Origin: Pseudomonadota bacterium
GTDB lineage: Bacteria > Verrucomicrobiota > Verrucomicrobiia > Limisphaerales > SXTU01
Assembly: GCA_009922615.1 (NCBI GenBank)
Contig: RFVF01000030.1
Coordinates: forward strand, 1 to 54,391
Reading direction: 5' to 3'
DNA: 54,391 nucleotides
Shown: one piece after another, positions 7,896 to 15,842 of the stretch
Numbering within the stretch: the stretch's first letter is position 1
How the letters are laid out: every line of letters begins with the position of its first letter
The notes under the pieces: generated by a model
Databases searched by the model: none
Told to the model about the DNA's origin: nothing
What the model saw: the letters and a program-made list of their open reading frames with translations, nothing else
Made by a program: the position numbers and the translations under genes

Positions 7896-10481
7896 TTATT
7901 TTTTCGGCGGCACCGGAGCAGGCGGCGGGACCGGACGCACGTCGATGAGCGGCTGGCCTTTGGGCGCGGTTCCCGGCGGGAGCGCGGCCTTGGGCGCGGA
8001 CACAGGTGCAGCCGCCGGAGGAACTGGAGCAACCGGGGCGGCCACGGAGTTCGTGGGCGGCGGCGCGTGGGGACGCGGCGCGGCGGGGAAGGCGAGGTAG
8101 GATTTGTTGCCGATCAAGTCCATCGGCCCGGTGAAGTTGGGTCCACCGGCGGCCACGGGTCCCAAGCTGCGCCCCAATTGACCGGGGCCGATCCAGAAGG
8201 AGTAAAGACTCGCGTTCTTCACATGGAAACGGAGCTTCACGGGCCGGCCAAAGAGGCCCGCCTTCTGAAGATCCTGGATGCCATTCTGCCAGCTCACGCC
8301 CATCAGCGTTTGGTCGCCGGTGGCGGGATTGAAATTCTCCTTGGAGAACGCTTGGAAGGGTTCCTTCTTGCCGTCGTTGGGCGTCACCGTGATCGGGCGG
8401 CCGTCCGGGTGCAGGATTTCGACGCGGATTTCACCATCCGGCGCGTTGGTCTTCATGTTGAGGAACATGAAGCGGGAGTTGAACTTCACCACGCGCGTGG
8501 TGAGCACGCCACCTTCGGGTCCGGCATCCATGGAGGCGAAGCCGTCGCGGCGCAGAAAGGCCAAACCTGTCGCCCCGCCCGCGTCGCGCTTGTCGCCCGT
8601 GCCCGAGCGGCCACTGAAGTAAAACCACAGGTTGCGCGCACTGACTTGGAAGCCGCCGGCGACGGACTGCACGTTGCCCCAGTTCCAATCGCCCTGTTTT
8701 TCGGACACATCCAGAAACGGCTGGCGATTGGGCCGGTCCCAGTGGTAACCGTCGCGGCTGAACCCCAGCCAGATGGAGTTGGGCTTGGGCCGGCCGGCGG
8801 GAATGTTTTTGTCGCCGCGCCAGATGGTGAAGAGGCCGACCATGAGGCTTTCGTAACCGACGGCATCGAGGTTGTAGAGTTGCGGCGCGACCTTGAGATC
8901 ATCGCGCATCGGATCGAGCCGGTCCGCGCCGACCCACATCGGCGGCTCGGCGGGGTCATTCCAGTAAGGTCCGGCCAGCACGTCCTTCACTTCCCAGTAA
9001 CGGCGCGCGCGGTCGCCTTCCCAGCCGTGGCGCAGGCTATAAACCCAGACATTGCGGAAGGGATTCCGGAACACCGTGCTGCGGTCACCCACGGAAGCGG
9101 TGCGCAGCACGCGCGGGCCCCAGTGGATGCCGTCTTCCGAGAAGTGCAGCGAGAGGCCCCACTGCTTGTTCTCGCCGTGGGAGCGCCACAGTTTGTAACG
9201 GCGCTTGGGATCGGAATCATTCGCATCCAGCCACACGGTTGCGGAATCGCGCGGTTCGGGATGCACGATGTTGCTGCCGGGCACGATGCCGAAGTCGGGC
9301 TTTTCCCAATCGAGACCGTTGGAAGAAACGGCCAGCGCCGTGCCGCGACCGTAGCCCGCCATGTAGTAGCAGGCAAACACCGGCTGCATTCGGAAGAGCT
9401 CGCGCGGGAATGCATCTTCGAGCAGCCAGCGGTTGAGGCGCTTGAGCTTGTCCCCTTGCGGCTGCTGCGGCAGCAGGACCATCGACCGGTCGGAAAGCTG
9501 CACGTTGGCGAAACGCGTCGGCTCATGCAGCAGCGGTCCGGCGATGAGCCGGTTGAACTCGGCGGCGAGCAGTTGCTGCATCGCGACGATGGCCGGCATG
9601 TCCGTGCCTTTGAAGTCCTTGATCTTCGCTTTGGCCTCGGCGGAAAGGCTTTCGCCGAGGAAATTGCCGAGGGCATTCGTGCCGGGTTTGAGTCGTTCGA
9701 GGATGCCGAAGACATCCTGCACCTCCTCCGGCTTGAAGTTCGGCGAGGAAATCCAGTTCATCGGATCGAGCCACACGCCATCGCTGAAGGGCATGGCCAT
9801 GGGGCCGCCGGTTTTCTCCCACTCCTTGTCCGGCCGAAGCACGGGGTTGTTCGAGTAAATCGTGGGCGAATGCCAGACGCGCTTGAGCGTGGTGCTGTCG
9901 ATGAGGAAATCATCCACGAACAACTGTCGGCCGGCCGAGATATCGATGACCGGCGGCGGATTGCTCAAGTAGGGCACGGGCATCGGCTCGCCGGGCTTGT
10001 AGGTGTCCTTCGGCGGCCAGACGGCAGGCAAAACGATGCCGTTGAAAAGCGTTTCGCCGACCGGCGTCGGCGCGACCGGGGCCGAGGGAACCAAGGGATT
10101 CTGAGCGGTCAGCAAGGCGGGCGGGGCCGCGTTCGTGGTGACCGCCACGCGGTTGGTCATCTGGAAAATCGCGTTCGATTGGGCTGGCGTCAGCGCCGCA
10201 CTGGGCGGCAGCGGGGGCTTGGCCGCCGGCGGGTTACTCAAAGCCGTCAGCAACGACGGCTTGCCGGGCTCCTTGCTGGCAGGGGCGGCGGCGTGATCAC
10301 TCTTGGTGGAGAATCCACCATTGCCCACGGCCCAGCCAACGAGACCTCCAGCGAGCACCGCCAGCCCGAGCCAGTGCCACGGAATGCCTCCGGCGGAAGG
10401 GAGCGGGGCAGCACTCGGCGGAGTGGGCGGCGGAGTGGGCGTCACGGGTTGCGACTGCGGGCGTTGCTTCTTTTTCGACAT
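7896..10481 (-). CDS. Membrane-anchored beta-propeller glycosidase-like protein
   Basis: 861 residues. A short basic start (SKKKQRPQSQ) and a Pro-rich segment precede one transmembrane helix (about residues 33-53). A Pro/Ala-rich linker runs to about 165, followed by a large domain (about 170-770) and a Pro/Ala-rich tail (about 780-861). The domain contains LFVDDFLIDSTTLKRVWHSP, LFRMQPVFACYYMAGYGRGT, SSNGLDWEKPDFGIV, KLWRSHGENKQWGLSLHFSE and VWVYSLRHGWEGDRARRYWE. These are blade-like repeats seen in uncharacterised PVC proteins related to five-bladed propeller glycosidases (GH32/43/130 type). An extracytoplasmic sugar-processing or sugar-binding role is likely, but the substrate is unknown. 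Both Pro-rich ends are typical linkers and unusually long here. It converges with the region after 7477. A long opposite-strand frame (8067-10556) is a shadow. Confidence 0.7.
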   Translation of the reverse strand: MSKKKQRPQSQPVTPTPPPTPPSAAPLPSAGGIPWHWLGLAVLAGGLVGWAVGNGGFSTKSDHAAAPASKEPGKPSLLTALSNPPAAKPPLPPSAALTPAQSNAIFQMTNRVAVTTNAAPPALLTAQNPLVPSAPVAPTPVGETLFNGIVLPAVWPPKDTYKPGEPMPVPYLSNPPPVIDISAGRQLFVDDFLIDSTTLKRVWHSPTIYSNNPVLRPDKEWEKTGGPMAMPFSDGVWLDPMNWISSPNFKPEEVQDVFGILERLKPGTNALGNFLGESLSAEAKAKIKDFKGTDMPAIVAMQQLLAAEFNRLIAGPLLHEPTRFANVQLSDRSMVLLPQQPQGDKLKRLNRWLLEDAFPRELFRMQPVFACYYMAGYGRGTALAVSSNGLDWEKPDFGIVPGSNIVHPEPRDSATVWLDANDSDPKRRYKLWRSHGENKQWGLSLHFSEDGIHWGPRVLRTASVGDRSTVFRNPFRNVWVYSLRHGWEGDRARRYWEVKDVLAGPYWNDPAEPPMWVGADRLDPMRDDLKVAPQLYNLDAVGYESLMVGLFTIWRGDKNIPAGRPKPNSIWLGFSRDGYHWDRPNRQPFLDVSEKQGDWNWGNVQSVAGGFQVSARNLWFYFSGRSGTGDKRDAGGATGLAFLRRDGFASMDAGPEGGVLTTRVVKFNSRFMFLNMKTNAPDGEIRVEILHPDGRPITVTPNDGKKEPFQAFSKENFNPATGDQTLMGVSWQNGIQDLQKAGLFGRPVKLRFHVKNASLYSFWIGPGQLGRSLGPVAAGGPNFTGPMDLIGNKSYLAFPAAPRPHAPPPTNSVAAPVAPVPPAAAPVSAPKAALPPGTAPKGQPLIDVRPVPPPAPVPPKK

Positions 10482-10552
10482 GGGACGATTAAGCCAAAGA
10501 TGGTGCGCGAAGCCATCCGTTTTTCTACTGAGCGCCGCACGCCGCTGGCCAG

Positions 10553-10948
10553 CTAATCACTACGCACGGTATCGCCGACGCGGACTTCGCCCTGCGTCAG
10601 ATCAGCGGCGAAATTCGCACCGCGCGACTGGCTGGAGACGACAACTACGCCGACCTTCTGCCCCTCTCGATAGACGTTGAGCATCTGGTCGGCCGCTGGC
10701 ACGCGCCCGAGCGTGCCTTCCACCACGATGTATTTCAGCGGCGCATTGACGAGCACGACCCGCCCGGAAAACGCGGAGACGGGCTCAATGACGGGCGCGG
10801 AATTCGTCTGGCCCGGAGCGGACTTGGGCGGGGCTGATTTGGATTTCCCCGATGGTGGCGTGGTGGCGTCCTTCGCCCCGGGCGGATGGACGCAGCCCAC
10901 GCCACCCAGGATCAGGGCGAGGAGCAACCACATTGCGGGCCAGTGCAT
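10553..10948 (-). CDS. Small secreted lipoprotein of unknown function
   Basis: 131 residues. A signal peptide with lipobox LGGVGC gives lipidated Cys19. A Pro/Ser/Lys-rich linker runs to about residue 50. The compact C-terminal domain (about 55-131) has small-beta-barrel-like text: AFSGRVVLVNAPLKYIVVEG, EGQKVGVVVVSSQSRGANFA and GEVRVGDTVRS. This resembles domains that track a reset or version value in other PVC lipoproteins, but I cannot name a family. It lies 71 nt upstream of the glycosidase-like gene on the same strand, so it may be the first gene of that pair. Its promoter (TTGACC, 18 nt, TAATGC) ends 6 nt before the ATG, which fixes the start. Confidence 0.65.
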   Translation of the reverse strand: MHWPAMWLLLALILGGVGCVHPPGAKDATTPPSGKSKSAPPKSAPGQTNSAPVIEPVSAFSGRVVLVNAPLKYIVVEGTLGRVPAADQMLNVYREGQKVGVVVVSSQSRGANFAADLTQGEVRVGDTVRSD

Positions 10949-10954
10949 GACGGC

Positions 10955-10984
10955 GCATTAGCGCACGCCGTTCCGCCCGGTCAA
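10955..10984 (-). promoter_or_regulatory. Predicted promoter of the lipoprotein gene, leaderless layout
   Basis: On the minus strand: TTGACC (10984-10979), 18-nt spacer, TAATGC (10960-10955), then 6 nt to the ATG at 10948. The first five -35 positions match the consensus. The distance predicts a transcript starting at or next to the A of ATG. Confidence 0.5.
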
Positions 10985-11102
10985 CAGGTAATTCACGCAC
11001 TCGCCGATGCCGGAAAAAGAATTCCTCGCCCCACGCCGGTCCGCTGCTACTTTGCGCTCGGCCTGCGCCGCATGAAGCGACGGAGCCAAAAACCCAGAAC
11101 TT

Positions 11103-11519
11103 ATGCAAACCGCTGTTGCCCCGACTGCCGTGGACGGAAAAATCCTCGAACTCTGCCAGGCCCTCCTGGACCGTCCGGATTTCCCCGAGCTGCGCCGCCG
11201 CATCGATGCCTTCATGGCCGACGAGAAGGTGAAATACGAATACCAGATGCTCAACGACTCCGGCTCACTCCTCCAGCAGAAGCAGCAGCACGGCGTGCAG
11301 ATCAGCGAAGAGGAGATCGGCCGCTTCGAGGCCTTGCGCGACAGCTTCCTGAAAAACCCCGTGGCCACCGAGTTCCTCGACGCGCAGCAGGAGATGTCCC
11401 GCATTCAGGACAGCATCATGAAGCACATCCAGAAAACCGTGGAGCTGGGCCGCGTGCCCACCGTCGAGGACATGAACGACGGTGGTTGCTGCAACAACCA
11501 CGGCTGCGGGTGCGAGTGA
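11103..11519 (+). CDS. YlbF/YmcA-family regulator with cysteine-rich tail
   Basis: 138 residues. Residues 12-118 are helical and match the YlbF/YmcA family: KILELCQALLDRPDFPELRR, LQQKQQHGVQISEEEI, LRDSFLKNPVATEFLDAQQE. In Bacillus, YlbF, YmcA and YaaT form a complex, shown to carry [4Fe-4S] clusters, that acts on RNase Y-dependent RNA processing and on development. The end of this protein (residues 126-138) carries four Cys and one His (GGCCNNHGCGCE), which could bind a metal or cluster. No YaaT or RNase Y gene is in the window. The gene is isolated, converging with the metallophosphatase 15 nt downstream. A possible -10 box (TACTTT, 11049-11054) lies about 50 nt upstream, without a good -35. 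Confidence 0.75.
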   Translation: MQTAVAPTAVDGKILELCQALLDRPDFPELRRRIDAFMADEKVKYEYQMLNDSGSLLQQKQQHGVQISEEEIGRFEALRDSFLKNPVATEFLDAQQEMSRIQDSIMKHIQKTVELGRVPTVEDMNDGGCCNNHGCGCE

Positions 11520-11534
11520 GCGTCGGCCACGAGG

Positions 11535-12428
11535 CTAAGAACGCCACTTTAGCTCCACCGGCTTTCCGTGCGCGGGGTGCTGCGCGTTGTGGGCGTGCAG
11601 TTCGAGCGTCGTGCTGCTGGCCGTGAGCCGGCAATCCACCCAGCCAGTCGGCTGGTCCTTCGCAAACGGGTAGGCCACGGCGGGCAGGTTCACGAGGTGC
11701 AGGCCGTCGCGTTCCTTCAAGTCCCATTTGTGCGAATGGCCGAAGAAGAGGGCTTTGACATGCTTGCGCGGGAGCAGGATTTCCAACAACTCGGCGGTGT
11801 CCTGAAGCGCGCCGTTGGGCTTGGCGGGATCGAGGTGCGGGTTGTGATGCACCATGACGAGCGCGGGCTTGTCTTTGTGTTCGTCGAGGGACTTCGCGAG
11901 CCAGTCGCGCTGGGCGGCCTCGAGTTTGCCGGGGGCCTTGTCCACCACGTCGAGGGAGTCGAGGAGGAACCAGTTCGCCAGCGGGGATTTCACCACGGAG
12001 ACGTGCTTGCCGGGCACCGGGCGCGCGGCCTCGGCAGCCACTTGCAGCGCCTGCCAGAAGTGGGCGCGATCATCGTGATTGCCAAGGGTGAAGTGCAGCG
12101 GCAGGCCGGCGGCGACGAGCGGTTGCACGAGCGCGGTGAAAGTGGCGTATTCCTCCAGCAGGCCGGCCTTGAGCGCGCAGTCGCCGTTGACGAAGACGCC
12201 GGCGAGCGAGGACTTGAGGGCGAGGACCTCCTGCACCGAGGTGCGCAGGTGATCGGCCATGTTCGTCTCCCGCGCCAGGGTGTCTGGCTTCGGGCCGATG
12301 TGGGTGTCGGAAAGCAGTGCCCACCGTGAGGATTCGGCCGCGAACAGCGGTCGCGCGGCGAGCAGGCTGGTGCCGGCGAGCAAGGCACGCCGGAGGAATG
12401 CACGACGGGGGAGGAGATGCAAAGGCAT
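11535..12428 (-). CDS. Tat-exported metallophosphoesterase
   Basis: 297 residues. The N-terminus carries a twin-arginine signal (PRRAFLRRALLAGTSLLAA, cleavage near FAAES). The mature part holds the calcineurin-like metallophosphoesterase motifs in order: SDTHIG, NGDCAL, GNHDDR, VHHNPH and GHSHKWD. These give the two-metal phosphoesterase site; the GDC variant replaces the usual GDL/GDN. Proteins of this type hydrolyse phosphomonoesters or phosphodiesters outside the cytoplasm, and the substrate cannot be read from sequence. Folding before export is expected for Tat substrates. The gene stands alone on this strand, with its 3' end 15 nt from the convergent ylbF-like gene. A weak A/T-rich TGATTT sits 6 nt before the ATG. 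Confidence 0.85.
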   Translation of the reverse strand: MPLHLLPRRAFLRRALLAGTSLLAARPLFAAESSRWALLSDTHIGPKPDTLARETNMADHLRTSVQEVLALKSSLAGVFVNGDCALKAGLLEEYATFTALVQPLVAAGLPLHFTLGNHDDRAHFWQALQVAAEAARPVPGKHVSVVKSPLANWFLLDSLDVVDKAPGKLEAAQRDWLAKSLDEHKDKPALVMVHHNPHLDPAKPNGALQDTAELLEILLPRKHVKALFFGHSHKWDLKERDGLHLVNLPAVAYPFAKDQPTGWVDCRLTASSTTLELHAHNAQHPAHGKPVELKWRS

Positions 12429-12503
12429 GCGGCTAAATCAGGTGGGCAATTGAGAACGATCTGGTGAAGCTGGCCCGTGCTTGTGCACATCGGCTCCGCT
12501 GAC

Positions 12504-13208
12504 TCACGGATGAATCACGATTTGCGGCGGCGGCGGCGGGAGCGCAATACCTTCGGCGGGCACCGTGGGCGCAGCCGGTGCTCCGGGCACAGGCGGCATC
12601 GCGCTGGCGGCGGGTCCGGGCGCTTGAGCGGGCGCACCAATTTTCTGGCTGGTCTGCTTGATGGAGGCGCTGACCCACTTGAAGAACTGCTTGAAGGCGT
12701 CCGGGGTCATTTCCTTCATCACCAAGACGGTCTCGGTGCATTGCTTGAGGACGGCGGGGTCGGCCTTTTCACCGCAGGCCACGGCGATGAGGTTGCCGGG
12801 GCGGCGTTGCTTGACGGTGGCGGCGTGGGCTTCCCAATCGTCGGTGGGCTCGCCATCGGTGAAGATGAAGATGAGCGGTTTCCAGTCGCCCTTCTTCTCG
12901 GGCGTGGTCTTCTGCACCTCACGGTCCACGCAGTCCATGAGGAGTTTCAGCGCCGCGCCGAAGGAGGTGGTGCCGCCGGCGCGGATGTCGGGCGGGGTGA
13001 AGCTGCACAGCTCGGTCAAGGGGACGACCTGCTGGGCGTTGGCGTCGAAGGTGATGACGCTGAGGTAAGCGCACTCCACAGCGGAAGGATCACCCATGAG
13101 TTCGCTGTGAAGGGAGCGGATGCCGGACTTCACGGACTCGATGGGCGCGCCGTTCATGGAACCGGAGCAGTCGGCGAGGATGTAAACGGGCAGACGACGG
13201 ACGGACAT
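12504..13208 (-). CDS. TerY-like von Willebrand factor A protein
   Basis: 234 residues, cytoplasmic by sequence. It begins directly with a vWA domain: LPVYILADCSGSMNGAPIES with MIDAS DCSGS, then TTSFGAAL and FIFTDGEPTDDW. This matches TerY-type proteins, many of which sit in tellurium-resistance or kinase-linked clusters. The C-terminus (about 185-234) is a Pro/Ala-rich tail ending in PPPPPQIVIHP and is likely flexible. I set the start at ATG 13208 rather than at an upstream in-frame ATG (13328) because the family begins at this point and AAAGG lies 6 nt before it. No ter genes or partner kinase or phosphatase are adjacent. What it binds is unknown. Confidence 0.8.
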   Translation of the reverse strand: MSVRRLPVYILADCSGSMNGAPIESVKSGIRSLHSELMGDPSAVECAYLSVITFDANAQQVVPLTELCSFTPPDIRAGGTTSFGAALKLLMDCVDREVQKTTPEKKGDWKPLIFIFTDGEPTDDWEAHAATVKQRRPGNLIAVACGEKADPAVLKQCTETVLVMKEMTPDAFKQFFKWVSASIKQTSQKIGAPAQAPGPAASAMPPVPGAPAAPTVPAEGIALPPPPPQIVIHP

Positions 13209-13365
13209 GGTGTGGCCTTTCGGTTGAGTGGTTGTTTGCTGGCGCGGAGTGTCGGGAGAAAGGCGCGGGAGAGGCAAGGAAAATGGGGCATGCGTGAGGC
13301 ACACGAAAGGCGCATCGGAGGAATACATTTCGCGACTTCAACCAGAGCCGGCTGCCCGCTGCGAG

Positions 13366-13395
13366 TTGACGCCGTTGCCGGCTCTTGGCTACGGT
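13366..13395 (+). promoter_or_regulatory. Predicted promoter of the DUF1080 gene
   Basis: TTGACG (13366-13371), 18-nt spacer, TACGGT (13390-13395). The expected start of transcription, near 13402, leaves about a 29-nt leader before ATG 13431, unlike the leaderless layout elsewhere in the window. Confidence 0.45.
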
Positions 13396-13430
13396 GCGGC
13401 GTCGCTCAACACATCCCGACACACTGCACC

Positions 13431-14057
13431 ATGAAGAAGCTATTGTTCACGCTTGCGCTTGCTCTCGCCTGTTCCATCTCTGCCGCTGACAAAAGCGATG
13501 GCTGGATTTCCCTCTTCGACGGCAAGTCGCTTGCCGGCTGGAAGGCCAACGAAGTGCCGGACACCTTCAAGGTCGTGGACGGCGAACTCGTGGTAAAAGG
13601 CCCGCGCGCACACCTCTTCTACGTGGGCGAAGTGCAGGGAGCGAAGTTCAAGAACTTCGAGCTGAAGCTGGACATCAAGACCTTCCCGAAGGCGAACTCC
13701 GGCGTGTATTTCCACACCGAGTTTCAAGGCCCCGGCTGGCCGGCCAAGGGCTACGAGGTGCAGGTCAACAACACCCACGGCGACCCGAAGAAAACCGCCG
13801 GCCTCTACAACGTGAAGGACAACTTTGAGGCTCCCGCCAAGGACGGCGAATGGTTCACGATGCACATCAAGGTCGAGGGCAAGCACGTCGTCACCAGCGT
13901 CAATGGCAAGGTCATCGTGGACTACACCGAGGAGGAGAATCCCCCGCGCAAAGCCAACCCCGGCCGGCTCATCGGCAGCGGCACCTTCGCCTTGCAAGGC
14001 CACGACCCCGGCAGCGAGGTCCACTACAAGAACATCTTCGTCAAGCCGTTGCCGTGA
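13431..14057 (+). CDS. Secreted 3-keto-disaccharide hydrolase domain (DUF1080) protein
   Basis: 208 residues. A signal peptide covers residues 1-18 (KKLLFTLALALACSISA). The rest is a single DUF1080 domain, a concanavalin-like beta-sandwich: WISLFDGKSLAGWKANEVPD, FELKLDIKTFPKANSGVYFH, KGYEVQVNNTHGD, KTAGLYNVKDN and FALQGHDPGSEVHYKNIFV. The family is now named 3-keto-disaccharide hydrolase and is greatly expanded in PVC bacteria, where members are thought to cleave oxidised glycosides in the periplasm. It is a stand-alone single-domain copy with its own promoter. Confidence 0.9.
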   Translation: MKKLLFTLALALACSISAADKSDGWISLFDGKSLAGWKANEVPDTFKVVDGELVVKGPRAHLFYVGEVQGAKFKNFELKLDIKTFPKANSGVYFHTEFQGPGWPAKGYEVQVNNTHGDPKKTAGLYNVKDNFEAPAKDGEWFTMHIKVEGKHVVTSVNGKVIVDYTEEENPPRKANPGRLIGSGTFALQGHDPGSEVHYKNIFVKPLP

Positions 14058-14088
14058 GCGGCGCATAGCGCTACGGCGTGGACTGTAA

Positions 14089-14117
14089 TTGCGGCGAGGT
14101 CGGCGGCGTGAGACAGT
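14089..14117 (+). promoter_or_regulatory. Predicted promoter upstream of the DUF58-BatA cluster
   Basis: TTGCGG (14089-14094), 17-nt spacer, GACAGT (14112-14117), then 7 nt to ATG 14125. The TTG of the -35 box is also the first possible in-frame start of the next gene, so ATG 14125 is the better start. It could drive the whole cluster to 20760. Confidence 0.4.
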
Positions 14118-14124
14118 CACGCCG

Positions 14125-14532
14125 ATGAAGCCAATCGGAGACAACCAGGCCAGAGCGTCCCTGCTCGTCGTTGGACATGGCTTGAGCCTTGCCTTTTTTT
14201 GCTTCGCGCTGCACCTCACTGCTGCGGGATGCCGAGTTTTTCACGATGAAATGGGACTGTTCCTCGAAATGCCCGGCTACGGACTCTTGCTCATGAACAC
14301 CGACCGGGTGATGCAGTCATGGTGGTTTCTTCTGGTTCCCTTGGCTGCGTTCGCCTTGTGGTTGGATTGGTGGATTGGGCTACGCCTGCTTGCGTTGCCA
14401 AAGGCTTTCTTCGCCAATTTTTGGGTCCGCTCAATTTTCGTTGTAGCCTTCATCGCTACGGCTTGTTGTGTCGGGTGGTTTGCCTGGTGGATGTCGTGGG
14501 TAGGCAGACTAGGTCTGCGCTCGCCCCCCTGA
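14125..14532 (+). CDS. Small polytopic membrane protein, function unknown
   Basis: 135 residues from ATG 14125. Three hydrophobic segments are visible: about residues 14-36 ([19 protein letters not shown]), 67-86 ([20 protein letters not shown]) and 100-122 ([20 protein letters not shown]). Trp and Phe are frequent, and no motif of a known family was recognised. It ends 4 nt before the DUF58 gene and so appears to lead that cluster. It may be membrane partner to the vWA proteins or a passenger. A palindrome (GCAGAC/GTCTGC, 14504-14518) sits in its last codons. It is less GC-rich than the genes after it. Confidence 0.6.
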   Translation: MKPIGDNQARASLLVVGHGLSLAFFCFALHLTAAGCRVFHDEMGLFLEMPGYGLLLMNTDRVMQSWWFLLVPLAAFALWLDWWIGLRLLALPKAFFANFWVRSIFVVAFIATACCVGWFAWWMSWVGRLGLRSPP

Positions 14533-14536
14533 AGCG

Positions 14537-15436
14537 ATGTCCCACGTCTCCGACTTCCTTACGCCGGCCGAGTTGCAGAAGGTCGCGAACCTGCAAGTCG
14601 TCGCGCGGCTGGTGGTCGAGGGCTTTTTCTCCGGCCTGCACAAGTCGCCGCACAAGGGCTTCAGCGTCGAGTTCGCCCAGCACCGGCAGTATGTGCAAGG
14701 CGATGAAATCCGCCGGCTCGACTGGAAGGTCTTCGGCAAGACCGACCGCTACTACGTCCGCGAATACGAGGAGGAAACCAATCTCCGCGCCACGCTCCTG
14801 CTCGACCTCAGCGGCTCCATGAGCTACGCGGGCGCGGGTTGCGCGTCGAAAGCCGACTACGCCATCCGCCTCGCCGCCGCGCTCGCCTACCTCATGCTCC
14901 AACAGCGCGACAGCGTGGGCCTCGTCACCTTCGACACGAAAATCCGCCGCTACATCCCGCCGCGCTCCAGCGTCCCGCACCTGCGTGTGTTGCTCGACGA
15001 ACTCCAGACCGCGAAGCCCGGCGGTGAGACCGCACTCGGTGGCGTCTTCCACGACCTCGTCCCGCGCATCCAACGGCGCGGCCTGCTCATCGTGCTGTCC
15101 GACTGCTTCGGCGATTCAAAGGAGCTGTTGAAGGCCCTCGCACACTTTCGCCACGCGCGCCACGAGATTCTCATCTTCCAAATCCTCGACCGCGACGAGC
15201 TCGAGTTCCCCTTCACGCACTGGACGCGCTTCGAGTCGCTGGAGACAGCCGGCGCACACCGGATGATTGACCCCGCGCAATTCCGCGCCGCCTACCTCGA
15301 CAACCTGAAGAAGTTCCAGGACGAGCTGACCCAAGGCTGCCACCGCCACCACATTGACCTCGTGCAAATGGTGACGGATCAACCCTACGCCGAGGCGCTG
15401 GCGCAATACCTGACAAGGAGGATGGCGCGTGGCTAA
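14537..15436 (+). CDS. DUF58 family protein
   Basis: 299 residues, full length for the DUF58 family. The N-terminal signature is present ([20 protein letters not shown], then [20 protein letters not shown] and [19 protein letters not shown]). A vWA-like core follows with MIDAS DLSGS ([13 protein letters not shown]). The C-terminus reads [22 protein letters not shown]58 proteins act with a MoxR-type AAA ATPase and BatA/BatB membrane proteins, and probably present partners to the ATPase. Here BatA and vWA genes follow, but no MoxR gene is visible anywhere in the window, so an unlinked ATPase would be needed. The downstream lipoprotein gene starts inside its last codons (8-nt overlap), indicating translational coupling. 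Confidence 0.9.
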   Translation: MSHVSDFLTPAELQKVANLQVVARLVVEGFFSGLHKSPHKGFSVEFAQHRQYVQGDEIRRLDWKVFGKTDRYYVREYEEETNLRATLLLDLSGSMSYAGAGCASKADYAIRLAAALAYLMLQQRDSVGLVTFDTKIRRYIPPRSSVPHLRVLLDELQTAKPGGETALGGVFHDLVPRIQRRGLLIVLSDCFGDSKELLKALAHFRHARHEILIFQILDRDELEFPFTHWTRFESLETAGAHRMIDPAQFRAAYLDNLKKFQDELTQGCHRHHIDLVQMVTDQPYAEALAQYLTRRMARG

Positions 15437-15842
15437 ACGGTCGAAATTGGTCGTTTTCTCGGTGACACTCGTCGCAGCCGTGCTCGCCGGCTGCACTGCT
15501 ATCAAGACTTGGCAAGCATCAGAGGATCACGGCGACAAACCAGGCACCGGCTTCAAGCTCAAGGTTGCAAACGGCCGAGTCGTTTCTGGACGTTTCTACT
15601 TACTTGACCCGGAGCATCCCCAAGATTTTCAACGCAAGTGGTCAGTGCCCATCCGTATCACCGCGAGCGATTCAAAATCTGTCCAGTTTGAGTTCGACCT
15701 CGGTCCGGCGCAGAAAAAGCGGCTGTCTCTGCGCTTCCTCAAATCGCTTGAGCAAGAGCCAGTCGAAGCCGACCTGCGCGATGAGAGTGGAACTAGCATC
15801 CCCACTCGGTTGAAGTTCACGCCCGCAGGAAGTTCGCCATGA
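15429..15842 (+). CDS. Lipoprotein inserted in the DUF58-BatA operon
   Basis: 137 residues from GTG 15429, which overlaps the DUF58 stop by 8 nt. A basic start (AKRSK) and hydrophobic helix end in a lipobox (VLAGC, Cys22), so it should be a lipoprotein. The mature domain (about 40-137) is beta-rich: [40 protein letters not shown] and [20 protein letters not shown]. No family recognised. Its stop overlaps the next ATG (ATGA at 15839-15842), so it is locked into the operon between DUF58 and BatA. The coding stretch is clearly poorer in GC than its neighbours, hinting at later insertion into the cluster. Confidence 0.65.
   Translation: MAKRSKLVVFSVTLVAAVLAGCTAIKTWQASEDHGDKPGTGFKLKVANGRVVSGRFYLLDPEHPQDFQRKWSVPIRITASDSKSVQFEFDLGPAQKKRLSLRFLKSLEQEPVEADLRDESGTSIPTRLKFTPAGSSP

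Noticed and set aside
8067..10556. 829-codon plus-strand open frame opposite the glycosidase-like gene
   Set aside because: Same reasons: antisense shadow, no signal peptide or domain, and the minus-strand gene has family motifs.
12485..13208. Tellurium-resistance cluster around the TerY-like gene
   Set aside because: No TerD/TerC or kinase/phosphatase partner is adjacent; only the vWA domain is shared.
14504..14518. Palindrome GCAGAC-TAG-GTCTGC as an operator for the DUF58 cluster
   Set aside because: It is short, lies inside the last codons of the preceding gene, and I see no second copy; chance cannot be excluded.
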